Assembly (NCBI RefSeq): GCF_001659605.2 | Contig: NC_035173.2 | Location: 15,865,003 to 15,929,002, forward strand | DNA: 64,000 nucleotides | DNA from: Manihot esculenta | Taxonomy: Eukaryota; Streptophyta; Magnoliopsida; Malpighiales; Euphorbiaceae | Direction: 5' to 3' | Part shown: piece by piece, positions 33,960 through 46,950 of the stretch | Position numbering within the stretch: the first letter of the stretch is position 1 | Layout of the letters: every line of letters starts with the position of its first letter | Notes under the pieces: generated by a model | The model's input: only the letters and a program-made list of their open reading frames with translations | The model's database searches: none | What the model was told of the DNA's origin: nothing | Translations under genes and position numbers: made by a program

Positions 33960-35080
33960 AAGTGTGAATCCATCAAGCCATAATCCTAGTGTTAGTCCCG
34001 CTGAATAAGGCATCTTATACCAGGCCACAAGGTTGGAATCCATCAGACCATAATCCAGGTATTAGTCCCACTAAACAAGGCATCTTATACCAGGACATAA
34101 GGTGAAAATCCATCATGCCATAATCCGAGTGTTAGTCCTGCTAAACAAGGCATTTTATGCCAAGGCACAATGTAAAAATCCATCTGGCCATAATCCGAGT
34201 GTTAGTCCTGCTAAATAAGGCATCTTATGCCAGGCCACAAGGTGAAAATCCATCAGGCCATAATCTTTGCATTAGTCCCGCTACAAGGCATCTTAAGCCA
34301 GGGCACAAGGTGGGAATCAATCTGGCTATGATCTGGGTGTTAGTCCCGCTAAATAAGGCATTCTATACCTAGGCTACAAAGTGGATATTTTTCAGGCCAC
34401 ATGACCAGGTATTAGTCCTACTAAACAAGGTATTCTATTCCTAGGCTATAAAAAGAATATTCGCCAAGCCACATGAATAGGCGTTAGTCCCGCTAATCGA
34501 GGCATCCTATAATAAGACACAAGGTGCGTATCCGCTAGGTCATGTGACAGAGCGTTAGACCCCATTCACAAGAAATTTCTAAGGTATTTTATGCTACCAT
34601 AACAAGGCGGGTATTCGCCAGACTCAATGACCGAGTGTTAGTCCCACTAAGGCAATTTACGCCATGGTCACAAGGCAAGTATCCGCCAGATCCATGTCTA
34701 GGTGATAGTCTTATATTTATTAATTAAGGCATTTTATGCCAGGCTACATGGCGGGTATCTATCAGGCCATACAACCAGGTGTTAACTCCGCGTGCAAAAA
34801 ATTTCTAAGGTATTTTATACCCAAGCCATAAGGCGAGTGTTAGCCAGGTCATATACACAGGCTATAAGGAAAGTGTTGGTCAAGCCACATACATAGTCCA
34901 TAAGGTGAGGGTTAGCCAGGCCACGGGACCGAGTATTAATTTCGTTTCACGAAAAAGCTTATAAGGCATTTTTATGCCCATGCTATGAGGCGGGTATCAG
35001 GGTGTTGGTCCAATTGCAAAATTTTATAAATTATTTATTTTATGGCCACTAGTCAGGCCAGAAACCAAGCATTATAGTTG
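33960..35080 (+). repeat. Tandem array with a unit of about 68 bp in the Tat-A 3' region
   Basis: About sixteen degenerate units. Consensus landmarks are AAGGTG..AATCCATC(A)GGCCATAATCC, GTGTTAGTCCCGCTAAA and CAAGGCATCTTATGCCAGGCCAC. The first six or so are regular at 67-71 bp. Later ones vary from about 36 to 85 bp. The open frame at 34157-34372 is a by-product. Arrays in this position of plant LTR elements are a known source of satellites. Confidence 0.88.
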
Positions 35081-35121
35081 GTGTTGACCCCTTAGCAATT
35101 TTTTAAAAATTATTTAAGTCT

Positions 35122-35126
35122 AGTTT
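35122..35126. repeat. Left target-site duplication of Tekay-2
   Basis: AGTTT, identical to 44978-44982. Confidence 0.93.
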
Positions 35127-36311
35127 TGTAACGACCCGAAAATCGGACCGCTACCGGCGCTAGGATCCGGGTCGACTTAAGGCCGCCGGGACCCGTAGCA
35201 AGCCTGACATATAACCTGTAAACCTGTATAATCCCATACATGATCAACAACATGTATAAAAATTAAAACTTTTCTTTCCATACGCATCAACCAAACTCAA
35301 CCTGTGCATAACATTAATATAACTTTGATCCCTCTGTGGGATCTCATCTGTGCCCTCAAAGGGTAACATAACCTGTGTTGAGCTGGTTTACATAAACATC
35401 ATCAAAATCTCTAAGATCATGTATAAAAAGGGATACAACATTCTATGGTCAAGCACACACTAACATCCATAAAACTCATTACATAATTATACTGTACTTT
35501 TACATTACAATTTGATCATGTCCATTGCAAGCTATTACATAGGCATGACTTCTTTACTCTATCTGGACTCCTGTACTATATCCTGTACCTGTAAGCCTGG
35601 GGGAAAAGGGAGAGGGGTGAGCTAAAAGCCCAGTGAGTAGAGCTATTAAAACACGTTAACACTATGCTCTATGAAATGCATCATAACACAAACAATTCAC
35701 ATAAGGGTTGGGCGAACTCGTCACCAATTAGTCCAAGTTAACTCTGTGCCAGGCCTGTAGAATGGGGTCCTGGTCTTTCCTGTCAGAACATACATTACTT
35801 ACCCTTTTCCCAGGGCCTCCTCTGGCTCCTGGTCTTCAAGTTCCCATAACCGTGCCTTACTCTGTGCCAGGCCTGTAGACTGGGGCCTGGACTTGTTTAC
35901 TCTGTGCCAGGCCTGTAGCATGGGGCCTGGTCTTCCTGTCTTGGACTAACTGGGTCATCCGACATTCACCCACAACAACAACAATTTATGCAATGCGGCA
36001 TATTCGTGAAAACTAATGCAATCATCCTATTGCATAACCATGATGCATGAAACATGATAAAGCATTTAATTTAAAAGATTAAGTTATAGTTCCACTCACC
36101 TCTGGCTGACTCTGACAATACCGAAGCAGCTGAACTCACTGCTGGGGTCCTCGGTTCCTCGGGTCCGAACCTATACAGGTGGACTCAAATGAGGGACCAA
36201 ACATACCTGAACATAACTCTAAAATATTCCCCAAAAACCCCCTAAAACATCCTGAAAATATCACATAGAGATATGCATGAAATGGCTGAACAGGGTGCTT
36301 TCGGCGGCACC

Positions 36312-36484
36312 TTCGGCGGCCGAAAGTCCTGGACAGAGACGAAACTCAGGTAGGTTCAGCGGCACCTTCGGCGGCCGAAAGTCCCAGACAGAGACGAAAG
36401 TCTCTTTTCGGGGGCAACTTCGGCAGCCGAAAGGCCTGCCTCCCCAGCCATGTTCGGCGGCCGAAAGTGCCTTCGGCTGCCGAA
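36312..36484. repeat. Palindrome cluster A, Tekay-2 3' LTR
   Basis: Copies of TTCGGC(G/A/T)GCCGAA at about 36312, 36367, 36419, 36453 and 36472, with half-sites between. The order matches cluster A of Tekay-1 but lacks the extra 19-bp unit. The identical cluster in the 5' LTR is 43921-44093. Confidence 0.9.
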
Positions 36485-37029
36485 CCTGGTTTCTGCCAAA
36501 GGGCAAAAACTTGGCTCCTTTGTGCATTTCGCCTCCAAACCTTCCAAACATGCATATTTTTCAACCAAAGCATGCATACAAGTTCCTAGGGGCCTCAAAC
36601 ATGCATATACCCCATCTACAACACTTCAATCACACACAATCAAGCTACATTGTTCAAAAAGTCATCAAAAACCCATAGGTTCAACATATACCCTAACATG
36701 CATTCTACCCCTTAAAAACTTCATAAAACTTGTTTAAATCATACATTGAGCTTAAGATCGGCTCTTACCTCTTGAAGATTGAGGGTTGAGGAGATCTAAA
36801 CTTGGAGATGGGAGAAGTTCCAACTTTTGGTCTCCAAGCTCCAAAACTCGTTCTAAGCTCAAAGATCTTCAAAACCAAAGTTATAAACTTGTAAAGATCA
36901 TGGAAAAAGGAAGGAAAAACTCAAGATTGGGGAAGGATGGCGGAAATGCTCACCTTGGCCGAAATGGGGAGAAAAAGCTCGCCCATTTTCGGCTAAGGGA
37001 CCCTTTTATAGGTGGCTGGCCAGGCCACG

Positions 37030-37190
37030 TTCGGGGGCCGAATGAGCCTCTGCATCCATGCAATGTTCGGCGGCCGAACTTGACTTTCGGCGGCCGAACC
37101 TGAACTTCCCTAACTCATGCTTTCGGGGGCCTAACGTGCCTCCAAAACGCATGCATGTTCGGCGGCCGAACTTGACTTTCGGCGGCCGAA
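37030..37190. repeat. Palindrome cluster B, Tekay-2 3' LTR
   Basis: TTCGGGGGCCGAA at 37030, then pairs of TTCGGCGGCCGAA separated by about 20 bp near 37064-37100 and 37159-37190. The equivalent in the 5' LTR is about 44639-44799. Confidence 0.88.
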
Positions 37191-37368
37191 CCTGAGTTTT
37201 CCTCCAATGCTATTTTCATGCAAAAACTCATTTAGTTTCATACTTTAAAACATTAAAATTCATGAAAACATTTTATAAAATATGATTCTACCCTTCTAGA
37301 GGTCTCCGACATCCGAGGTTCCACCGGACGGTAGGAATTCCGATACCGGAGTCTAGCCGGGTATTACA

Positions 37369-37382
37369 TTCTCCCCCCCTTA
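37369..37382 (-). other. Polypurine tract of Tekay-2
   Basis: The minus strand reads TAAGGGGGGGAGAA directly before the 3' LTR. Confidence 0.87.
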
Positions 37383-37466
37383 AGAACATTCGTCCCCGAA
37401 TGTTCCTCAACTAACACATGCAAGGCATACAACACAACCTACACATAAAATACATAGAGACTAACC

Positions 37467-40400
37467 TTAAAAGAGATGAGGATATTGCCGGAGCATGGAC
37501 TCCCGTGTCTCCCAAGTGCATTCTTCTATATTGTGGTGGTTCCACAGGACTTTCACCATCGGGATTTCCTTGTTCCTTAGCTTCCTGATCTGGGTGTCTA
37601 GGATCCGTACTGGCTGCTCAACATAGGTGAGATCCTCTTGGATCTCCACATCAGGCTCACTAAGAACCTTGCCCGGATCTGACACGAACTTTCTCAACAT
37701 AGAAACATGGAAAACCGGATGGATTCTCTCCATTGAAGCAGGTAAATCCAGCTTGTACGATACATTCCCAACCTTTTGCAAGATTTCAAAGGGTCCAATG
37801 TACCGTGGAGCCAGCTTACCTTTCTTCCCAAAGCGAACCACTCCTTTCATTGGAGACACTTTAAGCAATACCAGATCCCCCTCCTGAAACTCCACTTGCC
37901 GTCTGCGGATGTCTGCATAACTCTTCTGTCTGCTTGCAGCTGTTTTGATTCTTTCTCTGATCATGGGCACCACCCTGCTGGTGATCTCTACTAGCTCGGG
38001 TCCTGCTAAGGACCTCTCTCCTACCTCTTCCCAGCAAACAGGTGATCTGCACTTCCTTCCATATAAAGCTTCATATGGGGCCATCCCGATGCTAGCATGA
38101 TGACTGTTATTGTAGGCAAACTCCACCAAAGGTAGATGCTGCCTCCAAGAACCGCCAAAGTCCAGCACACACATTCTGAGCATATCTTCTATGGTCTGGA
38201 TGGTCCTCTCTGACTGTCCGTCTGTCTGTGGATGGAAGGCAGTGCTGAAATCCAACCTAGTACCCATAGCATTCTGCAGACTCCGCCAAAACCTGGAGGT
38301 GAACTGGGGCCCTCTATCTGACACTATAGAAACAGGAACCCCATGCAGTCTGACTATCTCATCAACGTACACCTGCGCCAACTTGTCCACAGAATAGCCA
38401 CTCCTGACAGGGATAAAGTGGGCAGATTTGGTGAGTCTGTCCACAATCACCCATATGGAGTCCAATCTGTTGGACGTCGCCGGTAACCCCACTACGAAAT
38501 CCATAGCTATATTCTCCCATTTCCACTCTGGAATAGGTAGCGGGTTAAGCATTCCAGCCGGCTTCTGATGTTCCAGCTTCACCCTCTGACATACTTCGCA
38601 GGCTGACACGAACTGTGCCACTTCTTTCTTCATAGCTGGCCACCAATAAACCTTTTTCAGATCTTGATACATCTTGGTGGCTCCGGGGTGAATGCTGTAT
38701 CTTGCATTATGAGCCTCTCTCATAATGTCTCCTTTTAGCCCAATGTCATCTGGTACACAAAGTCGACTCCCATAGCGGAGGATCCCCTTATTGTCGAATC
38801 TGAACTCACTGTCCTTGCCTGACTGAACAGTCCTGGCAATCTTCACTAACTCTGGGTCCTCATGCTGTTTCTGAGCCACCTGCTCCAGAAACACGGGTGT
38901 CACTTTCATCTGAGCAACCCAAGCACCTGTACCAGACAACTCCAACTGTAGACCTTCCTCAATGAGCTTGTAAAACTCCTTCACCACTGGTCTCCTCTCT
39001 GCCATGATGTGGGATAGACTGCCTAGTGACTTCCGGCTTAGGGCGTCTGCCACAACATTCGCCTTACCCGGATGATACTGAATCTTGCAATCATAGTCAC
39101 TCAGCAACTCTACCCATCTCCTCTGTCTCAAATTCAAATCTCTTTGACTCAGGATGTACTGCAGGCTTTTATGATCGGTGAAGATCTCACATTTTACCCC
39201 ATAGAGGTAATGCCTCCACATCTTGAGTGCAAAGATTACTGCTGCCATCTCAAGGTCATGTGTGGGGTAATTCAACTCATGCTTCTTTAGCTGCCTAGAA
39301 GCATAAGCAATCACCCTCTCATTCTGCATAAGCACACAACCCAGTCCCACACGGGACGCATCACAAAAGACTGTAAAGTCCTCTCCACTAGATGGCAGAG
39401 CTAAAACTGGTGCTGAAGTCAACCTCTTCTTAAGCTCTTCAAAACTCTCCTCGCACTGGTCGGTCCACAGAAACTTCTGATTCTTCCTGGTTAGTCTGGT
39501 CAGAGGAGCTGCTATCTTTGAGAAGTCCTGAACGAACCTCCTGTAGTAACCTGCCAAACCCAAGAAACTCCTGATCTCGGTCACTGAAGTGGGTCTAGGC
39601 CAGTTAGCCACAGTCTCTGTCTTCTTGGGGTCTACCTCTATTCCATTCTCTGACACTACATGCCCCAAGAATGAAATGCTCCTCAGCCAGAACTCACACT
39701 TTGAGAACTTGGCATACAAGCCATGCTCCCTCAAGGTCTGCAAAACCAACCGCAGATGATGGGCATGCTCCTCTGCATTCCTGGAATACACTAAGATATC
39801 ATCTATGAAGACAATAACAAAGTGATCCAGGTACTGGCTAAACACTCTATTCATGAGATCCATGAATGCTGCAGGGGCGTTAGTTAACCCGAACGGCATC
39901 ACAAGGAACTCAAAATGCCCATATCTGGTCCTGAAAGCTGTCTTTGGTACGTCCTCTTCCCTGATCCTCAACTGATGGTACCCCGATCTCAGATCTATTT
40001 TGGAGAAACAACCCGCTCCTGCTAGCTGGTCGAATAGATCGTCGATCCTTGGCAATGGGTACTTATTCTTGGTAGTGACTTTGTTCAACTGCCTGTAGTC
40101 GATACAAAGTCTAAGGGATCCATCCTTCTTTCTCACAAACAACACTGGAGCACCCCAGGGTGAGGTACTCGGTCGGATGAAGCCCTTGTCTACCAGCTCC
40201 TGTAACTGCTCCTTCAACTCTTTCAATTCTGCTGGCGCCATCCTGTAGGGAGGGATAGAGATCGGTCGGGTTCCAGGCATTAGTTCTATCTCGAACTCTA
40301 TCTCCATAGCAGGTGGTAAATCTGGCAGCTCGTCTGGGAACACATCTAAGAACTCTCTAACCACTGGCACTGAGGCGGGCTCTCTAACCTGACTATTAAG

Positions 40401-42461
40401 CTCTCTCACATGAGCCAAATACCCCTGACATCCCCTCCTAAGCAACCTACGAGCCTGAAGAGCTGAGATCATACCTCTAGGTGTACCCCTCCTGTCTCCT
40501 CTGAAGACAACCTCTGACCCATCCTGACCTCTGAACCTGACTACCTTGTCCCTGCAGTCCAAGGTAGCACCATGGGTAGATAACCAGTCCATCCCTAGAA
40601 TGACGTCAAAGTCTGTCAAATCTAGAACTACAAGGTCGGCGGACATGCATCTCCCCTCAACAAAAACTGGACTACACTGACAGACCGACTCTGCCACTGA
40701 TGGATCACACTTGGGTCCACTGACCCAGAGAGGACACTCTAACCCAGAAGTCATCAATCCCAACCTCTCTACGGCCCTCGGGGCAATAAAAGAATGAGAT
40801 GCACCAGGGTCCATCAATGCATATACATCCGAACATCCAATGACGAGATTACCTGCCACCACGGTGTTGGATGCGTCTGCCTCCTGCTGTGTCATTGTGA
40901 AGATCCGTGCTGGGGCTGACGGACCTTCTCCTCTGAAACCCGCTGAAGAAGAGGCTGCTCCTCTCCCTCTACCTCTGCCACTGGCCTGAGTCATGGCTGG
41001 AGCTGCTGGCTGCGCTACACTGCCTGAAGCTGTCTGCTGGGACTGGGCCATTGGGACCGCTCTTGGACAGTCTCGAGCTATATGCCCCTCCTAACCGCAT
41101 CTGAAGCAGGTGTTTGTCCCAAACCGACATACTCCCTTGTGTGGTCTACCACACCTTGCACAAACTGCATTATCCGCACCAGAGCTTGAGCCACTTCCAA
41201 ATCCCAGACTGGACTTAACCTTGTTCCAGAACTTATTCTTCTTACCCTTGGGTTTACTCCATCTCTTACTGCCTGAAGCTGCTGCACTAAGGGTAGAGGG
41301 ATCTAACTTTCCCCCACCCGGAGTTTTAGAACCAGAAGCTTGTGCCACTGTCTGCTTAACTGTCCCCTGAATGATGGCACTAGCTTCCATTCTCCTAGCC
41401 ATATCTACTATGGCGTGAAAACTCTCTCTATCTGCTGACTGTACCAAGGAGGAATACCTGGGATGGAGCTTCATGATATACCTCCTTGACTTCTTCTGGT
41501 CTGTGCTAAGGTCTTGCCCTGCAAATGGCAGCAACTCCATAAACCTGTCGGTATATTCGTCTACACTCATGTCATCAGTTTGCCTCAACTGCTCGAATTC
41601 TATCATCTTCAATTCCCTTGAACTATCAGGGAAAGCCCATCCTGCAAACTCATTTGCAAACTCTTCCCAAGTCATGTTGTCCACTCTCGGGTTCACATAA
41701 TTTTTGAACCACTCCCGTGCCTTCTTGCACTTAAGCGTGAACCCGGCCATCTGAATGGCTCTACTGTCATCCGCCCCTATCTCATCTGTAATTGCCTTGA
41801 CCCGCTCCAAGTACACGAACGGATCATTACCGGTTTCAAACTGGGGAGCACCCAGCTTCATATAGTCTGTCATCTTGACCTTGCTCCCACTGGCTGAGCT
41901 AGGTCTAGGTGGTTGAGCAACTGGGGCTGCTGGTTCTGCAGGTGGTGGAGGTGGTACAACATTTTCTGAGGTAGGGTTTGCTGGATTTGGATAGTAGGGT
42001 GGAGGTGGATACATTGGGTACTGAAAGTATGGTGGGTAGTATGGTGGGTATGGCATCTGTGTGGGATAAGGGGTGAAACTAGGGTAATCCGATGTACCTC
42101 CCATCGAATACCCGGGATGTTGTGAGAAATGTGGGTAGTGAGGTGGCTGTACAAATCCCGTGGCCTGAGTGCCTCCTTGGGATTCTCCCATCCCTTCTTC
42201 TGACATACTGACTCCCAAACTGCCATCCCTCCTCTGTTCTACGTCCATATCATCCCCCATATCCTCTGACGCTCCTCCCTGAACTGTTCCTCTGACTGAT
42301 CTGCTTCTACCCAGATCCAGAGACCTTCTAGGGTCTCTTGCTACTCTGTCCCTGTTGGACCTGCTTGACATTGCCCTAGGCAATGTAGGAGGACGGGCGC
42401 TCATGCCCTCATCCTCAGGTGGTACTCCAGTCAACCTTGCTGATCGACGAGTTCCTCTCAT
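37467..42461 (-). pseudogene. Tekay-2 gag-pol polyprotein with a single stop codon
   Basis: One frame of 1665 codons from ATG 42459-42461, broken only by TAG at 41091-41093. That stop falls inside the gag CCHC knuckle, directly after CFRCG, where Tekay-1 has Gln. Domains by approximate codon: Tyr/Pro-rich region 100-180, gag core 190-400, knuckle 452-466, protease DPGAS at 551, reverse transcriptase about 730-900 with FIDD at 886-889, RNase H from about 1030, integrase zinc finger then DDE core, and a chromodomain-like tail ([14 protein letters not shown]). Known role: particle formation and replication, with chromodomain tails thought to steer integration to heterochromatin. As it stands, only a truncated gag would be translated unless the stop is read through. 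Confidence 0.93.
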
Positions 42462-42720
42462 CCTATTTTCTGAAAAACAGTACGCATCACAAGCAACATT
42501 AGCATCATATGGTTCATGTGGGCACACATGAACCCGCATCACATACATCACATATCATAGCATATCATTAATGCACATGCATAAAGTCATGGCATTTCAC
42601 ATCATCATGCAAGACAGGACTCCACATCCTATCCTAGTGGACATGATCTTTTCCTATTGTGCTTGACCTTCTATAACCTCTATGAGCCCGACACTCTAGG
42701 TCCGACCATATGAACCTAGG

Positions 42721-42732
42721 GCTCTGATACCA
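42721..42732 (-). other. Primer-binding site of Tekay-2 (initiator tRNA-Met)
   Basis: The minus strand reads TGGTATCAGAGC, three bases from the 5' LTR. The leader of about 260 bp to the gag ATG has no other feature. Confidence 0.93.
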
Positions 42733-42735
42733 TTC

Positions 42736-44977
42736 TGTAACGACCCAAAAATCGGACCGCTACCGGTGCTAGGATCCGGGTCGACTTAAGGCCGCCGGGA
42801 CCCGTAGCAAGCCTGACATATAACCTGTAAACCTGTATAATCCCATACATGATCAACAACATGTATAAAAATTAAAACTTTTCTTTCCATACGCATCAAC
42901 CAAACTCAACCTGTGCATAACATTAATATAACTTTGATCCCTCTGTGGGATCTCATCTGTGCCCTCAAAGGGTAACATAACCTGTGTTGAGCTGGTTTAC
43001 ATAAACATCATCAAAATCTCTAAGATCATGTATAAAAAGGGATACAACATTCTATGGTCAAGCACACACTAACATCCATAAAACTCATTACATAATTATA
43101 CTGTACTTTTACATTACAATTTGATCATGTCCATTGCTAGCTATTACATAGGCATGACTTCTTTACTCTATCTGGACTCCCGTACTATATCCTGTACCTG
43201 TAAGCCTGGGGGAAAAGGGAGAGGGGTGAGCTAAAAGCCCAGTGAGTAGAGCTATTAAAATACGTTAACACTATGCTCTATGAAATGCATCATAACACAA
43301 ACAATTCACATAAGGGTTGGGCGAACTCGTCACCAATTAGTCCAAGTTAACTCTGTGCCAGGCCTGTAGAATGGGGTCCTGGTCTTTCCTGTCAGAACAT
43401 ACATTACTTACCCTTTTCCCAGGGCCTCCTCTGGCTCCTGGTCTTCAAGTTCCCATAACCGTGCCTTACTCTGTGCCAGGCCTATAGACTGGGGCCTGGA
43501 CTTGTTTACTCTGTGCCAGGCCTGTAGCATGGGGCCTGGTCTTCCTGTCTTGGACTAACTGGGTCATCCGACATTCACCCACAACAACAACAATTTATGT
43601 AATGCGGCATATTCGTGAAAACTAATGCAATCATCCTATTGCATAACCATGATGCATGAAACATGATAAAGCATTTAATTTAAAAGATTAAGTTATAGTT
43701 CCACTCACCTCTGGCTGACTCTGACAATACCGAAGCAGCTGAACTCACTGCTGGGGTCCTCGGTTCCTCGGGTCCGAACCTACACAGGTGGACTCAAATG
43801 AGGGACCAAACATACCTGAACATAACTCTAAAATATTCCCCAAAAACCCCCTAAAACATCCTGAAAATATCACATAGAGATATGCATGAAATGGCTGAAC
43901 AGGGTGCTTTCGGCGGCACCTTCGGCGGCCGAAAGTCCTGGACAGAGACGAAACTCAGGTAGGTTCGGCGGCACCTTCGGCGGCCGAAAGTCCCAGACAG
44001 AGACGAAAGTCTCTTTTCGGGGGCAACTTCGGCAGCCGAAAGGCCTGCCTCCCCAGCCATGTTCGGCGGCCGAAAGTGCCTTCGGCTGCCGAACCTGGTT
44101 TCTGCCAAAGGGCAGAAACTTGGCTCCTTTGTGCATTTCGCCTCCAAACCTTCCAAACATGCATATTTTTCAACCAAAGCATGCATACAAGTTCCTAGGG
44201 GCCTCAAACATGCATATACCCCATCTACAACACTTCAATCACACACAATCAAGCTACATTGTTCAAAAAGTCATCAAAAACCCATAGGTTCAACATATAC
44301 CCTAACATGCATTCTACCCCTTAAAAACTTCATAAAACTTGTTTAAATCATACATTGAGCTTAAGATCGGCTCTTACCTCTTGAAGATCGAGGGTTGAGG
44401 AGATCTAAACTTGGAGATGGGAGAAGTTCCAACTTTTGGTCTCCAAGCTCCAAAACTCGTTCTAAGCTCAAAGATCTTCAAAACCAAAGTTATAAACTTG
44501 TAAAGATCATGGAAAAAGGAAGGAAAAACTCAAGATTGGGGAAGGATGGCGGAAATGCTCACCTTGGCCGAAATGGGGAGAAAAAGCTCGCCCATTTTCG
44601 GCTAAGGGACCCTTTTATAGGTGGCTGGCCAGGCCACGTTCGGGGGCCGAATGAGCCTCCGCATCCATGCAATGTTCGGCGGCCGAACTTGACTTTCGGC
44701 GGCCGAACCTGAACTTCCCTAACTCATGCTTTCGGGGGCCTAACGTGCCTCCAAAACGCATGCATGTTCGGCGGCCGAACTTGACTTTCGGCGGCCGAAC
44801 CTGAGTTTTCCTCCAATGCTATTTTCATGCAAAAACTCATTTAGTTTCATACTTTAAAACATTAAAATTCATGAAAACATTTTATAAAATATGATTCTAC
44901 CCTTCTAGAGGTCTCCGACATCCGAGGTTCCACCGGACGGTAGGAATTCCGATACCGGAGTCTAGCCGGGTATTACA
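42736..44977 (-). repeat. Tekay-2 5' LTR
   Basis: 2242 bp, nearly identical to 35127-37368. It contains palindrome clusters at about 43921-44093 and 44639-44799. Confidence 0.97.
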
Positions 44978-44982
44978 AGTTT
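44978..44982. repeat. Right target-site duplication of Tekay-2
   Basis: AGTTT, identical to 35122-35126. Confidence 0.93.
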
Positions 44983-45299
44983 GATAAAAATTGGATGAGA
45001 ACGAGTATAGAGCGTATAAACACTTAGTGAAAATAAAAATAAGATATGAGAGAAAATATTTTTCATTAATATTACAGAAAATTAAATAGGAGGAGAAATA
45101 TCTTCAGATTTCTCCTCCCGAGTCTCTATTATATTAGTGTTTTCTATATCTATTACATTATCTGTAGAGACTCAGTTGATGGGATTTTCCTTAGTTTGCT
45201 CCTCCTTCTGGAAGATGTCATCTACCAGGTAAATTCTTTAGAAAGGAACCATTTCATCAACTACTTCTTAATTGAGTATTGGCCCTCGACGAACATCTC

Positions 45300-46950
45300 C
45301 CCTCCACAGGCCACTGTTTCTTGAAGCTCGGCCTCTAATTCAGCGATTTTGTTGGAGGCGGCCCAGTTCTCCTCAACTTGAGACTTTAGCTCCTAGATGT
45401 GGTGTTGAAGCATGGCCACTTGATCCTCAACACTCTTAGCCCAATTCTTGAGCGTAAGCATGGAAGCATTGGCCTCACCCAAATCTGCCTGGAGTTTGTC
45501 TACTGACTCTAGAATCTCTTTCATGGTGCCCTCCACCACATTAATTTGAGCCTTCAGCCTCGAGCACTCCTCCTGAAGGAGATTTTTATCCATCTCTTGC
45601 ACACCAAACTCATGCCTCAGAGCCTTATTGGCTCTTTGGCCATGTACATACAAAGAGCACTCTTTATCACGGAGTAGATAATGTTGTCATAGAGATCGTA
45701 AGTTTCGACAATATTCAGGCGATGATGATCGCTGGGCCTTAGAGCATTCTTAGCAATAAGGACAGAAAGGCAAGGCTCTTTAATAAGGGAGGTAGTCTGA
45801 GCTAAAGCCAGCACAAGATGCTGGATGTCCTAAGGCCATGCTGCTTCAACACCTGCCTCTTGAATGGGGACTATTGCAGGAGTATCTCGAGAAGAAGACT
45901 CGGGCTGAGAGGGGGTCGTTTTCTCGGTAGCAGGTGGAGGGGGTGGAGGAGGAAGCATGATAATCTCTTGGGCACGACGAGCACGCTTAGGTGGAGGCTC
46001 GGACGCTTCAGCAATAACCTTGCCTTTTTGGGCAACACATGCCACTTCGGTAAATTTGTTTTTTGACCCGGCCATATCTGTATAGAGCAAAACATGAGTA
46101 AGTAAAGCAATTTGAAGAGCAAAAGAAGTTGAAAAGAAAAATACTCTACTCGATAGTCAGAGAGGGGTTTTCCCCAAGGCAAGGAACACTAGGCGAGTGA
46201 GGACCCCGAGCCTGGCTCACTCCTCATTGCCTTGGTGATGTCCATTTTCTAGGACGTGGCCACTGTTTGGAGGAAGTTTAAAGCCTCTTCCTCATCCCCC
46301 CGTGGCTAGACCCCATCCTTACTCAGCTCCACTCACATGTTCCAGCTTATGCAGAGGCGTCTGAAACCCCCGGACCTCTAATGATGGAGGATAAAAAAAC
46401 TTGTTTCTTCCACCGCTTTAGCAAAGAAGGGATCCAGTCAAATAGTGTCTGGCATTTCCTCCCACTAAAAAGCTATAACTCCTTATTTCTTCGAGTATCA
46501 GCTGGGAGAAAAGGGCCACACTCGACTCAATGTTGTTATTGAAACAAACAAACCGGAAGGTCATCAAGATTCTCCAGCTGTTGGGATGCAGTTGGACGAC
46601 TGAAAGTTTATGAAATCAAAGGACCTCAGCAAAAAATGGGTCCATGGAGAATCGAAAACCTGCATATAGTTGCACTTCATAGACTATGATGGTATCCTCC
46701 ACAGGGATCTAGTCATCTGCGCGAACGCTCGAGGATGGAGCAAAGGTGCAGAAGATTTCTCGAGAAATTTGATACTTTTCATGAAAGTAATCTGCATTCT
46801 GCTCTGATAGTATGGAAGGAATGTCACTGATCAGGTTGTCTTCGCTTTCATGAGCCGCCCTTAGTGGATTGATAGAAGCTGGGGCGCAAATGGGGCCGTC
46901 GGAGGAGGAATTTAAGGTGGAACTCTCACCAGAAGCAAGAGAAGAAGAAT
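45300..46950 (-). pseudogene. Tat-A antisense extra ORF (Transposase_28-like domain plus coiled coil), decayed
   Basis: Runs opposite to Tat-A, between its tandem array and its 3' LTR. Reading the minus strand: near 46510-46670 is FRFSMDPFFAEVL, a stop, then VQLHPNSWRIL, resembling the 'putative gypsy type transposon' (Transposase_28) domain found in Tat extra ORFs. Next is a Pro-rich region with a basic patch (PPPKRARRAQ) at 45830-46075. A Glu/Leu/Lys-rich coiled coil follows (45393-45653). Several stops and at least two frame changes break it. The function of these ORFs is unknown. The tail is shared in character with the Tat-B ORF at 51280-62386. Confidence 0.68.

Larger units (their letters stand above)
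35127..37368 (-). repeat. Tekay-2 3' LTR
   Basis: 2242 bp, TGTAACGACC...GTATTACA. It holds CCAGGCCTGTAG-type repeats (35752-35940) and two palindrome clusters (36312-36484 and 37030-37190). Confidence 0.97.
35127..44977 (-). mobile_element. Tekay-2: nearly intact young Tekay-lineage retrotransposon
   Basis: LTRs of equal length (2242 bp) with perfect AGTTT target duplications, an initiator tRNA-Met primer site and an identical polypurine tract to Tekay-1. By eye only about 12 substitutions separate the LTRs, 11 of them transitions. Gag-pol is one frame with a single TAG. It belongs to the same family as Tekay-1, but the LTRs are clearly a different subfamily. It inserted just past the tandem array of Tat-A. 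Confidence 0.97.

Noticed and set aside
34157..34372. Open frame of 71 codons in the Tat-A array
   Set aside because: It is a by-product of the 68-bp repeat and has no family resemblance.
33960..35080. Regular repeats that could be mistaken for a CRISPR array
   Set aside because: Units are contiguous and degenerate with no unique spacers. The context is a plant retrotransposon.
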